Of a stretch of DNA of 64,000 bases, positions 35,216 through 43,730 are shown piece by piece; position 1 is the stretch's first letter, and every line of letters starts with the position of its first letter. The stretch lies in NCBI GenBank assembly GCA_963669285.2, contig CAXXSI010000014.1:248001-312000 (forward strand), written 5' to 3'. Origin of the DNA: JAWKWH01 sp963669285 (GTDB taxonomy: Bacteria; Pseudomonadota; Alphaproteobacteria; Rhizobiales; Rhizobiaceae). The notes beneath the pieces were generated by a model, which was given only the letters and a program-made list of their open reading frames with translations, had not been told where the DNA came from and ran no database searches. The position numbers were made by a program, and so were the translations under genes.

Positions 35216-35490
35216 GTTTGCGTTCCAGCGGAGGCATCAACGGATTTTTCGCCTTTGACTTTATCTTGTTCCGATCGCGGTTCCAATCCGCTGCCGGACC
35301 AAGGCTGTGCAATTCCGCCATTTCGACTGATTGGACAATTACTTTTACCACTTCGAAAACATTGTGCGCCGATTGCCTAGACAGACGCGTATCAAAGTGT
35401 ATTCATTGCGCGCAGGTACCGGTCAGCCAATCTGTTTGGCTGGAAAATCTGCCGGTAACCGCAACGATTCCATTTACGGGAGGTTCTTAC

Positions 35491-36597
35491 ATGGATCGTC
35501 GTTCATTTATCAAAAAAGCCGGACTAACCGGAGCGGGCGCGGCTGCTGCCACAACGCTGGCAGCACCGGCAATCGCCCAATCAATGCCCAAGGTCACGTG
35601 GCGTTTGACGTCATCGTTCCCGAAAGCGCTCGACACGATTTATGGCGCAGCCGAAACGATGGCCAATTTCGTCAAAGAAGCGTCCGACGGCAACTTTGAG
35701 ATTCAAGTGTTTGCCGGCGGCGAAATCGTGCCGGGTCTTCAGGCGGCCGACGCTGCTGCGGCCGGTACGGTCGAACTGGCGCATACCGCCTCATATTACT
35801 ATTGGGGCAAAGACGCGACATATGCGCTCGGCACGGCAATTCCCTTCGGTCTTAATGCCCGGTTGCAAAATGCCTGGTTCTATCATGGCGGCGGCCAGGA
35901 ACTCATGGCCGAATTCTACGCCACACAGGGCCTGGTCGGGTTCCCCTGCGGCAATACGGGTGCCCAGATGGGTGGTTGGTTCCGCAAGGAAATCAATACG
36001 CTTGATGACCTCAAGGGTCTCAAGATGCGCATCGGCGGAATGGGCGGCAAGATCATCGAAAAACTCGGTGTTGTTCCGCAGCAGATCGCCGGTGGAGATA
36101 TCTACGCCTCGCTCGAAAAAGGCACCATCGACGCCACCGAGTGGGTCGGACCCTACGATGACGAGAAGCTCGGCTTCAACAAGGTTGCCCAGTACTACTA
36201 CTACCCCGGCTGGTGGGAAGGCGGACCGGTTCTGCACACATTCATCAACCAAGCGAAGTGGAATGAGCTTCCCAAGTCCTATCAGGCGATACTCGAAGCA
36301 GCGTGCCGCGCAGCCAACTCGGACATGATGGCCAATTATGATTCGAAAAACCCGGCTGCACTGAAACGGTTGGTTCAAGGTGGCGCCCAGCTGCGGCCAT
36401 TCAGCCAACAGATTCTGGAAGCCTCTTACGAGGCAGCCAAGTCGACCTATGAAGAAATCAATGCTGCAAATCCGACGTTCAAGAAGATCTACGATCAGCA
36501 GCTTGAGTTCAAAAAGGACGCCTATCTGTGGATGCAGTTGTCGGAATACACGTTCGACACCTTCATGATGATCCAGCAGCGCGCAGGCAAACTCTGA
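35491..36597 (+). CDS. dctP: TRAP transporter periplasmic binding protein (DctP, TakP-like)
   Basis: 368 aa with a twin-arginine signal (MDRRSFIKKAGLTGAG, then AAPAIAQ) and a DctP fold. The motif VGFPCGNTGAQMGGWFRKEI, KGLKMRIGGMGGKIIEKLG and EWVGPYDDEKLGF resemble the TakP group that binds 2-oxo acids. ATG 35491 follows GGGAGGTTC. It has its own terminator at 36624-36655. Its permease genes are not adjacent; the only TRAP permeases in the window are dctQM at 40837-43354, on the other strand. Confidence 0.85.
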   Translation: MDRRSFIKKAGLTGAGAAAATTLAAPAIAQSMPKVTWRLTSSFPKALDTIYGAAETMANFVKEASDGNFEIQVFAGGEIVPGLQAADAAAAGTVELAHTASYYYWGKDATYALGTAIPFGLNARLQNAWFYHGGGQELMAEFYATQGLVGFPCGNTGAQMGGWFRKEINTLDDLKGLKMRIGGMGGKIIEKLGVVPQQIAGGDIYASLEKGTIDATEWVGPYDDEKLGFNKVAQYYYYPGWWEGGPVLHTFINQAKWNELPKSYQAILEAACRAANSDMMANYDSKNPAALKRLVQGGAQLRPFSQQILEASYEAAKSTYEEINAANPTFKKIYDQQLEFKKDAYLWMQLSEYTFDTFMMIQQRAGKL

Positions 36598-36623
36598 TTT
36601 CTGTTTGACAGATATCGATACCG

Positions 36624-36655
36624 AACCCCGGGGCCATCAGGATCCCGGGGTTTTT
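36624..36655. terminator. Rho-independent terminator between dctP and sitD
   Basis: AACCCCGGG (36624-36632) pairs with CCCGGGGTT (36644-36652) over an 11 nt loop, followed by TTTTT. It lies 26 bp after the dctP stop and just before the end of the convergent sitD gene. The complementary A residues on the left arm mean it could stop transcription in both directions. Confidence 0.85.
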
Positions 36656-36658
36656 CGT

Positions 36659-37522
36659 TCAGCGCTGCTGTGGAACCAGAATGGTCGATTCAATTCTTTG
36701 CCTCTGCCAGCCGGTAAACAGGAACACGACGACGAACGATGCAGACATGACCAGCACAATGGTTGGTGCCGGTGCACTGTCGATCTGGAAACTAAGATAA
36801 ATACCCAACACGGATGAAACCGAGGCAATCAACGCGGCCGTCAGCAGCATTGTACTGAATCTGCGGGTAATCATAAAGGCGATCGCTCCCGGAGCAATCA
36901 GAAGTGCAATTACGAGAATGATACCGACGGCCTTCAAACCACCGACAATCGCCAAGGCCAGAAGCGCCAGAAGGCCATAGTGCAAAAGCCTTACCGGCAA
37001 ACCTATGGCACGCGCATGCTGGTCATCAAACGCGTGCAGTAAAAAGTCGCGCCATTTGAAAACAATGAACCCGGCAACGACAACTGCTATGACACCGGTC
37101 TCGATGACGTCCCGCCAGGTGACACCAAGCATGTCACCAAACAGAATGTGATGCAGATGGATACCGGTCTGGATACTAGTGTTCAAAACTATGCCGAGAC
37201 CGAACATACCGGAGAAAACGACGCCCATGATCGTGTCTTCTTTCACACGGCTGTTTTCGGTCAGAAAACCGGTGGATATTGCACAGAACATGCCGGCAAA
37301 GAACGCGCCGATGGCAACCGGAATTCCGGCGATATAGGCGAGCGCAATTCCAGGCAGCACCGCATGCGAGACAGCGTCGCCCATCAACGACCAGCCCTTG
37401 AGAACCAGGTAACAGGACAACAAGGCGGAAGGAATTGCCACCAACAGGCTAATCGCGAATGCCTGCCGCATGAACGGAAACATGAAGGGCAGCAGCAATT
37501 GGTCGAAAAATTCAGCCATCAT
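36659..37522 (-). CDS. sitD: Mn2+/Fe2+ ABC transporter permease (SitD-like)
   Basis: 287 aa with about eight membrane helices of the ABC-3 (ZnuB/SitC/D) family: SLMGDAVSHAVLPGIALAYI, GVVFSGMFGLGIVL and LRALLLLALAIVGG-like segments, and the coupling region near DDQHARAIGLPVRLLHYG. It is the last gene of sitABCD and overlaps sitC by 4 bp. Two different permeases in one operon distinguish Sit systems (manganese and iron) from Znu systems, which have one. Confidence 0.85.
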   Translation of the reverse strand: MMAEFFDQLLLPFMFPFMRQAFAISLLVAIPSALLSCYLVLKGWSLMGDAVSHAVLPGIALAYIAGIPVAIGAFFAGMFCAISTGFLTENSRVKEDTIMGVVFSGMFGLGIVLNTSIQTGIHLHHILFGDMLGVTWRDVIETGVIAVVVAGFIVFKWRDFLLHAFDDQHARAIGLPVRLLHYGLLALLALAIVGGLKAVGIILVIALLIAPGAIAFMITRRFSTMLLTAALIASVSSVLGIYLSFQIDSAPAPTIVLVMSASFVVVFLFTGWQRQRIESTILVPQQR

Positions 37523-38373
37523 CCGGTCTCCAGCGCCAGACGGGCCTTCCGGCGCGCGGCCAGATATCCGTGTTTGGGCGCAAAAACGAAGGCGATCAGA
37601 AATATCAGCGTCTGCAGGACCACGATGATGCCTCCTGTCGCGCCATCGAGAAAAAAGCTCGCATAGGCACCAACAAAGCTGCTCACCGTGCCGATGATGA
37701 CGCTGATCACGATGAGCCTGGGAAACCGGTCGGTCAGCAAATAGGCGGTTGCCCCCGGCGTCACGACCATCGCGATGACCAAAAAAGCGCCGACGGTCTG
37801 CAGCGCCGCGACGGTGGAGGCGCTGAGCAATGTAAAAAACAGAACCTTCAAATGATCCGGATTGAGACCAATCGAACGGGCATGGTTTTCATCGAAGAAT
37901 GCGACCATCAGATCCTTCCATTTGACCAGAAGGATCGCCAGCGTCACGCCGCCGATGATGACAAGTTGGAGCGTGTCGGCCGGTGTGATCGCCAGCACGT
38001 TGCCCAGCACAATTGTCTCGACGCTCACCGAGGTCGGCGACAGTGATACCATGAACAGTCCAAGGCCGAAAAACGAGGTGAATATCAGGCCGATAATGGC
38101 GTCCTGACGCAGTTTCGTGCGCTGGTTCAGAAACAGGATTGCGCCGGCGGCAAGTCCACCTGCAAAGAAGGCGCCAATCGAAAACGGAAGGCCCAGCATA
38201 TAGGCGCCCGCGACTCCTGGCACGATCGAATGTGACAGCGCATCGCCGACCAATGACCAGCCTTTGAGCATGAGATAAGCCGACAGAAACGCGCAAACGC
38301 CACCGACCAACGCCGATACCCACATGGCGTTGATCATGTACGAATAGGTGAAGGGCTCAATCAGGCTTGCCAT
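37519..38373 (-). CDS. sitC: Mn2+/Fe2+ ABC transporter permease (SitC-like)
   Basis: 284 aa from ATG 38373 (MASLIEPFTYSYMINAMWVS). The ABC-3 family motifs are SLVGDALSHSIVPGVAGAYM, IIGLIFTSFFGLGLFM and DENHARSIGLNPDHLKVLFF. A longer upstream frame reaches 38568 but runs inside sitB and is not credible. It overlaps sitB by 17 bp and sitD by 4 bp. It forms the membrane channel with SitD. Confidence 0.85.
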   Translation of the reverse strand: MASLIEPFTYSYMINAMWVSALVGGVCAFLSAYLMLKGWSLVGDALSHSIVPGVAGAYMLGLPFSIGAFFAGGLAAGAILFLNQRTKLRQDAIIGLIFTSFFGLGLFMVSLSPTSVSVETIVLGNVLAITPADTLQLVIIGGVTLAILLVKWKDLMVAFFDENHARSIGLNPDHLKVLFFTLLSASTVAALQTVGAFLVIAMVVTPGATAYLLTDRFPRLIVISVIIGTVSSFVGAYASFFLDGATGGIIVVLQTLIFLIAFVFAPKHGYLAARRKARLALETG

Positions 38374-39286
38374 CGGACTTCGCATTCCGGGAGTTTGCCG
38401 ATTCACTTTCTTCATCGGTCTCGCCGTAGATGACGAATGGCCGCTCATCGTCGGAGATGACAGTGACCTGACGGGTATCTTCGTCGTCGTGCAGATCGGT
38501 GCCGCCGAGCGTGAAGTGTCGCAGAACGCCGCCAAACGCCTTTTCCAGATTGGCCTGGGTAAATACATCGGCGGTCAGGCCCGAGGCCAGCACCGTCTTG
38601 TTGATGAGCACCGCGCGGTCGCAGAATTCGGGCACGCTGCCAAGATTGTGCGTGGAGACCAGCATGACGCGGCCTTCTTCACGCAGATCCCGCAGGAGGG
38701 CGATTATCTGTTCTTCGGTCTTCACGTCGACGCCGGTAAACGGTTCGTCGAGCAGGATGACCTGCCCCTCCTGGGCAAGCGCGCGGGCAAGAAAAACCCG
38801 CTTCTTCTGGCCGCCGGACAATTCACCAATCTGCCGCTTGCGGTATTCCGACATGTTGACGCGATCAAGTGCCGCACTGACCATTTCCCGATCACGCTGG
38901 GAAGGAATGCGCAGCCAGTTCATATGGCCGAAACGGCCCATCATGACGACATCCTCGACAAGAACCGGAAAATTCCAGTCCACGTCTTCGGCCTGCGGAA
39001 CATAGGCGACGAGATTTCGCTTGAGCGCCTTTGCAGCCGGTCCTCCCAGCACTTCCACGGAACCGCGCGCCAAAAGAACAAATCCCATGATCGCCTTGAA
39101 AAGCGTCGATTTACCCGATCCGTTTACGCCGACGAGAGCGGTTATGGTGCCGCGAGGTATGGAGAAGCTGGCATCGATCAATGCCGTATGGCCATTGCGG
39201 TAGGTGACCGTTACGCCAGAAACGTCAAGTCCGCGACCCTGCGGCTCGGTGTTCGAATGCGCGTCTGACAACACCTGCAGGCTCAT
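38357..39286 (-). CDS. sitB: Mn2+/Fe2+ ABC transporter ATPase (SitB-like)
   Basis: 309 aa ATPase with Walker A GVNGSGKST, the Q-loop YVPQAEDVDWNFP (a motif typical of metal ABC-3 systems), signature LSGGQKKRVFLARALA, Walker B VILLDEPF and H-loop STHN. A C-terminal extension of about 50 residues, rich in Asp, Glu and Ser (DLHDDEDTR; ETDEESESANS), is longer than in most homologues. Start ATG 39286 overlaps the sitA stop by 4 bp. Confidence 0.9.
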   Translation of the reverse strand: MSLQVLSDAHSNTEPQGRGLDVSGVTVTYRNGHTALIDASFSIPRGTITALVGVNGSGKSTLFKAIMGFVLLARGSVEVLGGPAAKALKRNLVAYVPQAEDVDWNFPVLVEDVVMMGRFGHMNWLRIPSQRDREMVSAALDRVNMSEYRKRQIGELSGGQKKRVFLARALAQEGQVILLDEPFTGVDVKTEEQIIALLRDLREEGRVMLVSTHNLGSVPEFCDRAVLINKTVLASGLTADVFTQANLEKAFGGVLRHFTLGGTDLHDDEDTRQVTVISDDERPFVIYGETDEESESANSRNAKSDGKPD

Positions 39287-40170
39287 TGCGACAGGCCTTT
39301 TGCAATCGTGCCGACGGTCACCTTCAACAAATCGAGATAGGTCGGCACCGGTCCGCCCTTGTCGCTCAGCGAATCCACGTAGAGCACACCGCCGTAATTT
39401 GCACCGGTCTCTCTCGCCACCTGCCGAGCGGGTTTATCCGAAACGGTACTTTCGCTGAAAATCGCCGGAATGTCGTTTGCGCGGACAACGTCAATCACCT
39501 TGCGGACCTGCTGCGGCGTCCCTTGCGCATCGGCGTTGATCGGCCACAGATAAAGTTCCCTCAAACCGAAATCACGAGCCAGGTAGGAAAATGCGCCTTC
39601 GCTGGTAACCAGCCACCTTCGCTCGTCGGGAATGCTGGCCAATGTTGCGCGCAAGGGTTCGATGACCGCATCAATTTCGGTCAAATACCGGTTTGCATTT
39701 GCCTGATAGACTGCCGCATTTTCGGGATCATGTTCGACCATGGCCTTGAGAATATTGTCGACATAGATACGCGCGTCGGTGGGGCTCATCCAGGCATGAG
39801 GGTTGGGTTTTCCCTCATAGGGACCGTCGCCAATGCCCATCGGCTCGATGCCGTCGGTGATCACCACGCTTGGCACATTGCTCAGATTGGCGAGGAATTT
39901 CTCGAACCAAAGCTCCAGATTGAGACCGTTCCAGACGATCAGATCAGCATCCTGGGCTCTGAGAATATCCCCGGGGGTTGGTCGGTAGTTATGGATTTCT
40001 GCGCCGGGTTTGGTGATTGATTCCACGTCAGCGGCATCACCGGCGATATTTCGCGCCATATCCGCAAAGACGGTAAATGTGGTTACGACCTTGAATTTCT
40101 TGGCTTCAGCCGCAGGCACTGAAAGCGTTACTACAGCAAATGCGCATAACAATACCAACAAGCGCCCCAT
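39283..40170 (-). CDS. sitA: Mn2+/Fe2+ ABC transporter substrate-binding protein (SitA-like)
   Basis: 295 aa with a Sec signal peptide (MGRLLVLLCAFAVVTLS, cleaved near AAEA). The cluster A-I metal ligands are visible: His in AEIHNYRPTPGD, His in PNPHAWMSP, Glu in VTSEGAFSYLARD, and a C-terminal Asp in LYVDSLSD. The absence of a His-rich loop favours manganese over zinc. ATG 40170 is supported by GGAGGGAG upstream. It is the first gene of sitABCD and faces the Fur/Mur gene across a region with Mur-type boxes. Confidence 0.9.
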   Translation of the reverse strand: MGRLLVLLCAFAVVTLSVPAAEAKKFKVVTTFTVFADMARNIAGDAADVESITKPGAEIHNYRPTPGDILRAQDADLIVWNGLNLELWFEKFLANLSNVPSVVITDGIEPMGIGDGPYEGKPNPHAWMSPTDARIYVDNILKAMVEHDPENAAVYQANANRYLTEIDAVIEPLRATLASIPDERRWLVTSEGAFSYLARDFGLRELYLWPINADAQGTPQQVRKVIDVVRANDIPAIFSESTVSDKPARQVARETGANYGGVLYVDSLSDKGGPVPTYLDLLKVTVGTIAKGLSQ

Positions 40171-40234
40171 ACAAAGCTCCCTCCATTGAACCTGGCGCAC
40201 TATTTATCTGTTTTCATCCACCTGTCAATGCAAA

Positions 40235-40249
40235 TGCAAATCGTTTGCA
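40235..40249. promoter_or_regulatory. Mur/Fur-type box upstream of sitA
   Basis: TGCAAATCGTTTGCA is a 6-3-6 perfect palindrome 65 bp upstream of sitA. It resembles the Mn-responsive sequences recognised by Mur upstream of rhizobial sitA. The neighbouring Fur/Mur gene makes Mn-dependent repression of sitABCD the natural reading. Confidence 0.7.
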
Positions 40250-40337
40250 ACTAAGAAGGCGACGCGATATCCTTGTGCGAGGTCCGAGCAAAGATTTCGG
40301 AAACCTGATTTTCTGCCGGACATGGCTTTGCAGATGA

Positions 40338-40350
40338 TTTGCAATTGCTT
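40338..40350. promoter_or_regulatory. Second Mur/Fur-like half-site region upstream of the fur/mur gene
   Basis: TTTGCAATTGCTT contains the palindrome GCAATTGC and shares the TTTGCAA core with the box at 40235-40249. It lies about 33 bp upstream of the regulator's ATG, as expected for autoregulation. Confidence 0.45.
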
Positions 40351-40382
40351 CTCAACTGGCTAGAAACAACCGGGAAGCAGAT

Positions 40383-40802
40383 ATGAACGACAAAAACAAA
40401 CAGCCCGGATATGAAGCGCTGCTGAGAGAAGCTGGCGTGCGGATTACACGTCCACGCAAGATCATTTTGAAGATCCTTGCCGAGCGCGACGACCACCCGG
40501 ACGCCATGGCCATATTTCGCCGTGCCGTTCGGCTCGACGACAGTATTTCATTGTCCACGGTCTACCGCACCATGAAGCTGCTAGAAGACAAGGGAGCCAT
40601 CCAGCGCCATGCATTCCAGGGAGGTCCCTCGCGATTTGAACCGGCGGATGGCGATCACCACGACCACCTGATCGATCTGGACACCGGCAAGGTCATTGAG
40701 TTTCACTCCGAGAAAATCGAGCGATTGCAGGACGAGATCGCACAATCACTCGGCTACGAGATCGTTCATCACCGGATGGAACTGTACGGCCGCAAGAAGT
40801 AG
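40383..40802 (+). CDS. mur: Fur-family regulator, Mur-like (manganese uptake regulator)
   Basis: 139 aa with a winged-helix DNA-binding domain (RITRPRKIILKILAE; SLSTVYRTMKLLEDKGAIQR) and the Fur metal site HHDHLIDLDTGKVIEFHSEKIE. It has no cysteine at all, so the structural Cys4 zinc site of classical Fur/Zur/PerR is absent; alphaproteobacterial Mur/Fur proteins share this. It is divergent from sitABCD with boxes between them, so it most likely represses Mn2+ uptake when manganese is sufficient. Irr is less likely without a haem-regulatory motif. Confidence 0.85.
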   Translation: MNDKNKQPGYEALLREAGVRITRPRKIILKILAERDDHPDAMAIFRRAVRLDDSISLSTVYRTMKLLEDKGAIQRHAFQGGPSRFEPADGDHHDHLIDLDTGKVIEFHSEKIERLQDEIAQSLGYEIVHHRMELYGRKK

Positions 40803-40836
40803 TGCATGCAATTCAAGAAACAGACAGCCCCTGCGG

Positions 40837-42675
40837 TTAGTCGATTTTGGGAGGTTCACCCAGGTCGATCTTGGGTGGCTGCGATAAATCCGTGCCATTG
40901 GCATTTCCATCAGGTGACGGAGAGCCCAGCGGCTGTAGTTGCAGGCCCGGAAGCTGCAAGCCGCCATTGCTATCGGGCTGCGCGGGCCCGCCCAAAGGCG
41001 GCAATCCCAAACCAGGCAGTCCCGGTATCGTTCCATCCCCGTTACCGCCTCCCAGGTCGCCGCCCAGATCTGGCAGGTCGATTTCGATATTCTCATCGAA
41101 TGGTTTCTCACCATCCTTGTAGTGGGTTACGAGCCGCGGGAATGCGATGACCAAAAGGATCATCAGAAACTGTATGGCAATGAAAGGCACCGCGCCCTTG
41201 TAGATTTCGGTGGTCTTCACTCCGGGAAGCATGCGTCCGGAGACATCATCCTTCCAATTCCGCATCGGTGCTATTGAGCGCAGATAGAACAGCGCGAAAC
41301 CGAATGGCGGCGTTAGGAAAGAAGCCTGCAGGTTGATGCCGAGAATGATGCCAAACCAGATCAGGTCGATGCCGAGCTTGTCGGCGACCGGTGCCAGCAG
41401 CGGCACCATGATGAACGCGATTTCGAAGAAGTCGAGAAAACAGCCGAGGATGAAGATGATAATGGTGACGGCGATCAGAAAACCGGTTTCGCCACCCGGC
41501 AGCTGCAGCAACAGCTCCTCGATCCAGATATTGCCATTCAGCCCGTAGAAGGTCAGGCCGAACACGCGGGCGCCGATTAGAATGAACATGACGAAAGCGG
41601 ACAGTTTCGTCGTTGCATCCAGCGCCTGTTTGAGCACCGGGATGGTCAGCCGGCGTTTGCTTATCGCCAGAATCAGGGCACCCGTCGCCCCCATTGCGCC
41701 GCCCTCGGTCGGTGTGGCAATCCCGAGGAAAATCGTACCAAGAACGAGGAAAATCAGCGCCAATGGCGGAATCAGGACGATAACGACCTGCTCGGCCAGC
41801 CTTGACAGGATGTTGAGTTTGAAGAACCGGTTTGCGAGTGCAAAACCATAGGCAACCAGTGTTGCAGTGGTCGCCGACCAGACGAACCGGACTTCGTAAC
41901 GCATTTCCGTAAACACGGTGTTGTACGCCGCAAAGTGGATAGCTACTGCCACAGCAAGGATGACGATCAATGACGTGACACCATGGCCCAATGTGCGGGT
42001 TTCGAGCGGAAGCGCCGGAGCCCATTGCGGTCTGAACAAGGTGACGGCGAAAACGTAGAGGCAGTATGAGCCGATCATGATCAGGGCCGGCAGCAATGCA
42101 CCGACATACATGTCACCGACCGAACGGCCGACCTGATCGGCCATAACGATCAGCACCAGCGACGGCGGGACAATTTGGGCAAGCGTGCCCGATGCTGCAA
42201 TGGCACCAGTGGCAAAGGAGCGGTTGTAATTGTAACGCAGCATGATCGGCAACGAGATCAATCCCATGGCGATCACCGACGCCGCGACAACGCCGGTGGT
42301 GGCGGCAAGAAGCGCGCCGACCAGAACGGCGGCATAGGCCAATCCGCCACGGATCGGGCCGAACAACTGCCCAATGGTGTCGAGCAGGTCTTCGGCCATG
42401 CCGGAGCGTTCGAGAACCAGGCCCATGAAAGTGAAAAACGGCACCGCCAGGAGCGTGTCGTTGTACATGATGCCGTAAATACGCTCGGGCTGCGCCTGAA
42501 GTAGCGGCCAGAACAGACGGATCTCACTGGACAGGTGAGATAGTTCGACACCGATTGCGAAAAACAGCAGTCCGCCTGCGGCAAGGCTGAAGGCGACCGG
42601 ATAACCGAGCAACAGCATCGCCATAACGGAAACGAACATGATCGGCGCGATGTTGTGGGCAATCAGATCAAGCAT
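40837..42675 (-). CDS. dctM: TRAP transporter large permease (DctM) with Pro/Gly-rich tail
   Basis: 612 aa from ATG 42675. The DctM core has more than 12 hydrophobic segments and typical loops (IYGIMYNDTLLAVPFFTFMG; LVLIVMADQVGRSVGDMYVG; GTIFLGIATPTEGGAMGA). It extends to about residue 515 and is followed by a tail of about 85 residues rich in Gly, Pro, Leu and Asn (LPDLGGDLGGG; GLPGLGLPPLGG) that is not part of the transport domain. It overlaps dctQ by 8 bp. Together with DctP at 35491 it would import a 2-oxo acid or related carboxylate using the Na+ gradient. Confidence 0.85.
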   Translation of the reverse strand: MLDLIAHNIAPIMFVSVMAMLLLGYPVAFSLAAGGLLFFAIGVELSHLSSEIRLFWPLLQAQPERIYGIMYNDTLLAVPFFTFMGLVLERSGMAEDLLDTIGQLFGPIRGGLAYAAVLVGALLAATTGVVAASVIAMGLISLPIMLRYNYNRSFATGAIAASGTLAQIVPPSLVLIVMADQVGRSVGDMYVGALLPALIMIGSYCLYVFAVTLFRPQWAPALPLETRTLGHGVTSLIVILAVAVAIHFAAYNTVFTEMRYEVRFVWSATTATLVAYGFALANRFFKLNILSRLAEQVVIVLIPPLALIFLVLGTIFLGIATPTEGGAMGATGALILAISKRRLTIPVLKQALDATTKLSAFVMFILIGARVFGLTFYGLNGNIWIEELLLQLPGGETGFLIAVTIIIFILGCFLDFFEIAFIMVPLLAPVADKLGIDLIWFGIILGINLQASFLTPPFGFALFYLRSIAPMRNWKDDVSGRMLPGVKTTEIYKGAVPFIAIQFLMILLVIAFPRLVTHYKDGEKPFDENIEIDLPDLGGDLGGGNGDGTIPGLPGLGLPPLGGPAQPDSNGGLQLPGLQLQPLGSPSPDGNANGTDLSQPPKIDLGEPPKID

Positions 42676-43354
42676 CTTTTTTACCCTCAATCTCGAGCGC
42701 ACCCTCGGCATCGGGAGGCAGGTGATGCTGCGGCGTGGGGTCATCAATCACGCCCGCGATCACTGCCGCACGTTTGATGATTTCTGAGAACGCCTGCCCG
42801 ACGAGCAGAATGAAACCGACCAGAACCATCATCTTTGCCGGCCAGATAACCAGTCCGCCTGCGTTGGCCGAGATTTCACCGGATGTGTAGGACAGGAAGA
42901 ACCAGGGCACACACAACCAAACCATAAGCAGCACGAAGGGCATCAAGAAAAAAACGTGACAGAACAGATCGATCCGATCGCGTGTTCTCTTCGTCAGCAT
43001 GTTGGAGATAACGTCGATCCGGATGTGCTCATTTCTGAGAAGCGTGTAAGCGGCGGCGAGCATGAACACGGTGCCGTACAGATACCACTGCAGTTCGAGC
43101 CACATGTTTGAAGAAATGTCGAAGGCCTTGCGGACAACAGCATTGCCGGCACTTATCAATACCGCGACCAGGATCAGCCAGGACACGTTTTTTCCGACCA
43201 GGTTGTTGATGAAGTCGACAATCGACGACAACCGCAACAGGAACTTCATCTCGCGGTCGCGGCGCCAGGCATGCAGTACGGCAATGATCGAAGCAATCGC
43301 CAGCAATATGTAAATCTGCGTAGTCGGCTGATAAGACAGCAACGTTTCGAACAT
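42668..43354 (-). CDS. dctQ: TRAP transporter small permease (DctQ)
   Basis: 228 aa, four main membrane helices with the DctQ motif region YLYGTVFMLAAAYTLLRNEHIRIDVI and MVWLCVPWFFLSYTSGE; the length suits the large-DctQ type that accompanies long DctM proteins. It starts the minus-strand dctQM operon. The C-terminus is acidic and cytoplasmic (PDAEGALEIEGKKDA). Confidence 0.85.
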   Translation of the reverse strand: MFETLLSYQPTTQIYILLAIASIIAVLHAWRRDREMKFLLRLSSIVDFINNLVGKNVSWLILVAVLISAGNAVVRKAFDISSNMWLELQWYLYGTVFMLAAAYTLLRNEHIRIDVISNMLTKRTRDRIDLFCHVFFLMPFVLLMVWLCVPWFFLSYTSGEISANAGGLVIWPAKMMVLVGFILLVGQAFSEIIKRAAVIAGVIDDPTPQHHLPPDAEGALEIEGKKDA

Positions 43355-43730
43355 AATGTTCGCATTCCTCCCGCACTGGTTGGGTTCGCATTGTTACGCG
43401 TTGTCCCCGCTCAGCATTTAGCGGAACCTGTTGCTCGCTGCCAAGCTGCGATTAAGGCTCGCACCACTCAATTGTTAAAAAAACCGGACGAATTGGTAAA
43501 TATTAATTACCAGTTTGTCCACTGCAGGAAGACAGCACGTATTTCGACAGGGCAATTATCGTACCCAAAGGCGCCGATTTCAGCCACGAAACAACAAACT
43601 TGGCGATAAAACGGACAACAGAGTTGTGAAAACTTGCCGAACGCTGGAAATTAATTGACCCAGCGACATCTGAAATGAAGACTGCACCAGCTTCGACAGC
43701 CGCCGTGAACCCTTCGAAGAAGGAAACTCA
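43355..43730. promoter_or_regulatory. Divergent promoter region dctQ / indolepyruvate oxidoreductase with inverted repeat
   Basis: A 376 bp gap without a gene. It contains TGGTAA (43494-43499) and its inverse TTACCA (43507-43512) with a 7-base AT-rich spacer, a plausible operator. The stretch around 43470-43515 is AT-rich and could hold promoters. A purine-rich site (AAGAAGGAAA) precedes ATG 43731. No RNA gene was recognised. Confidence 0.4.
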
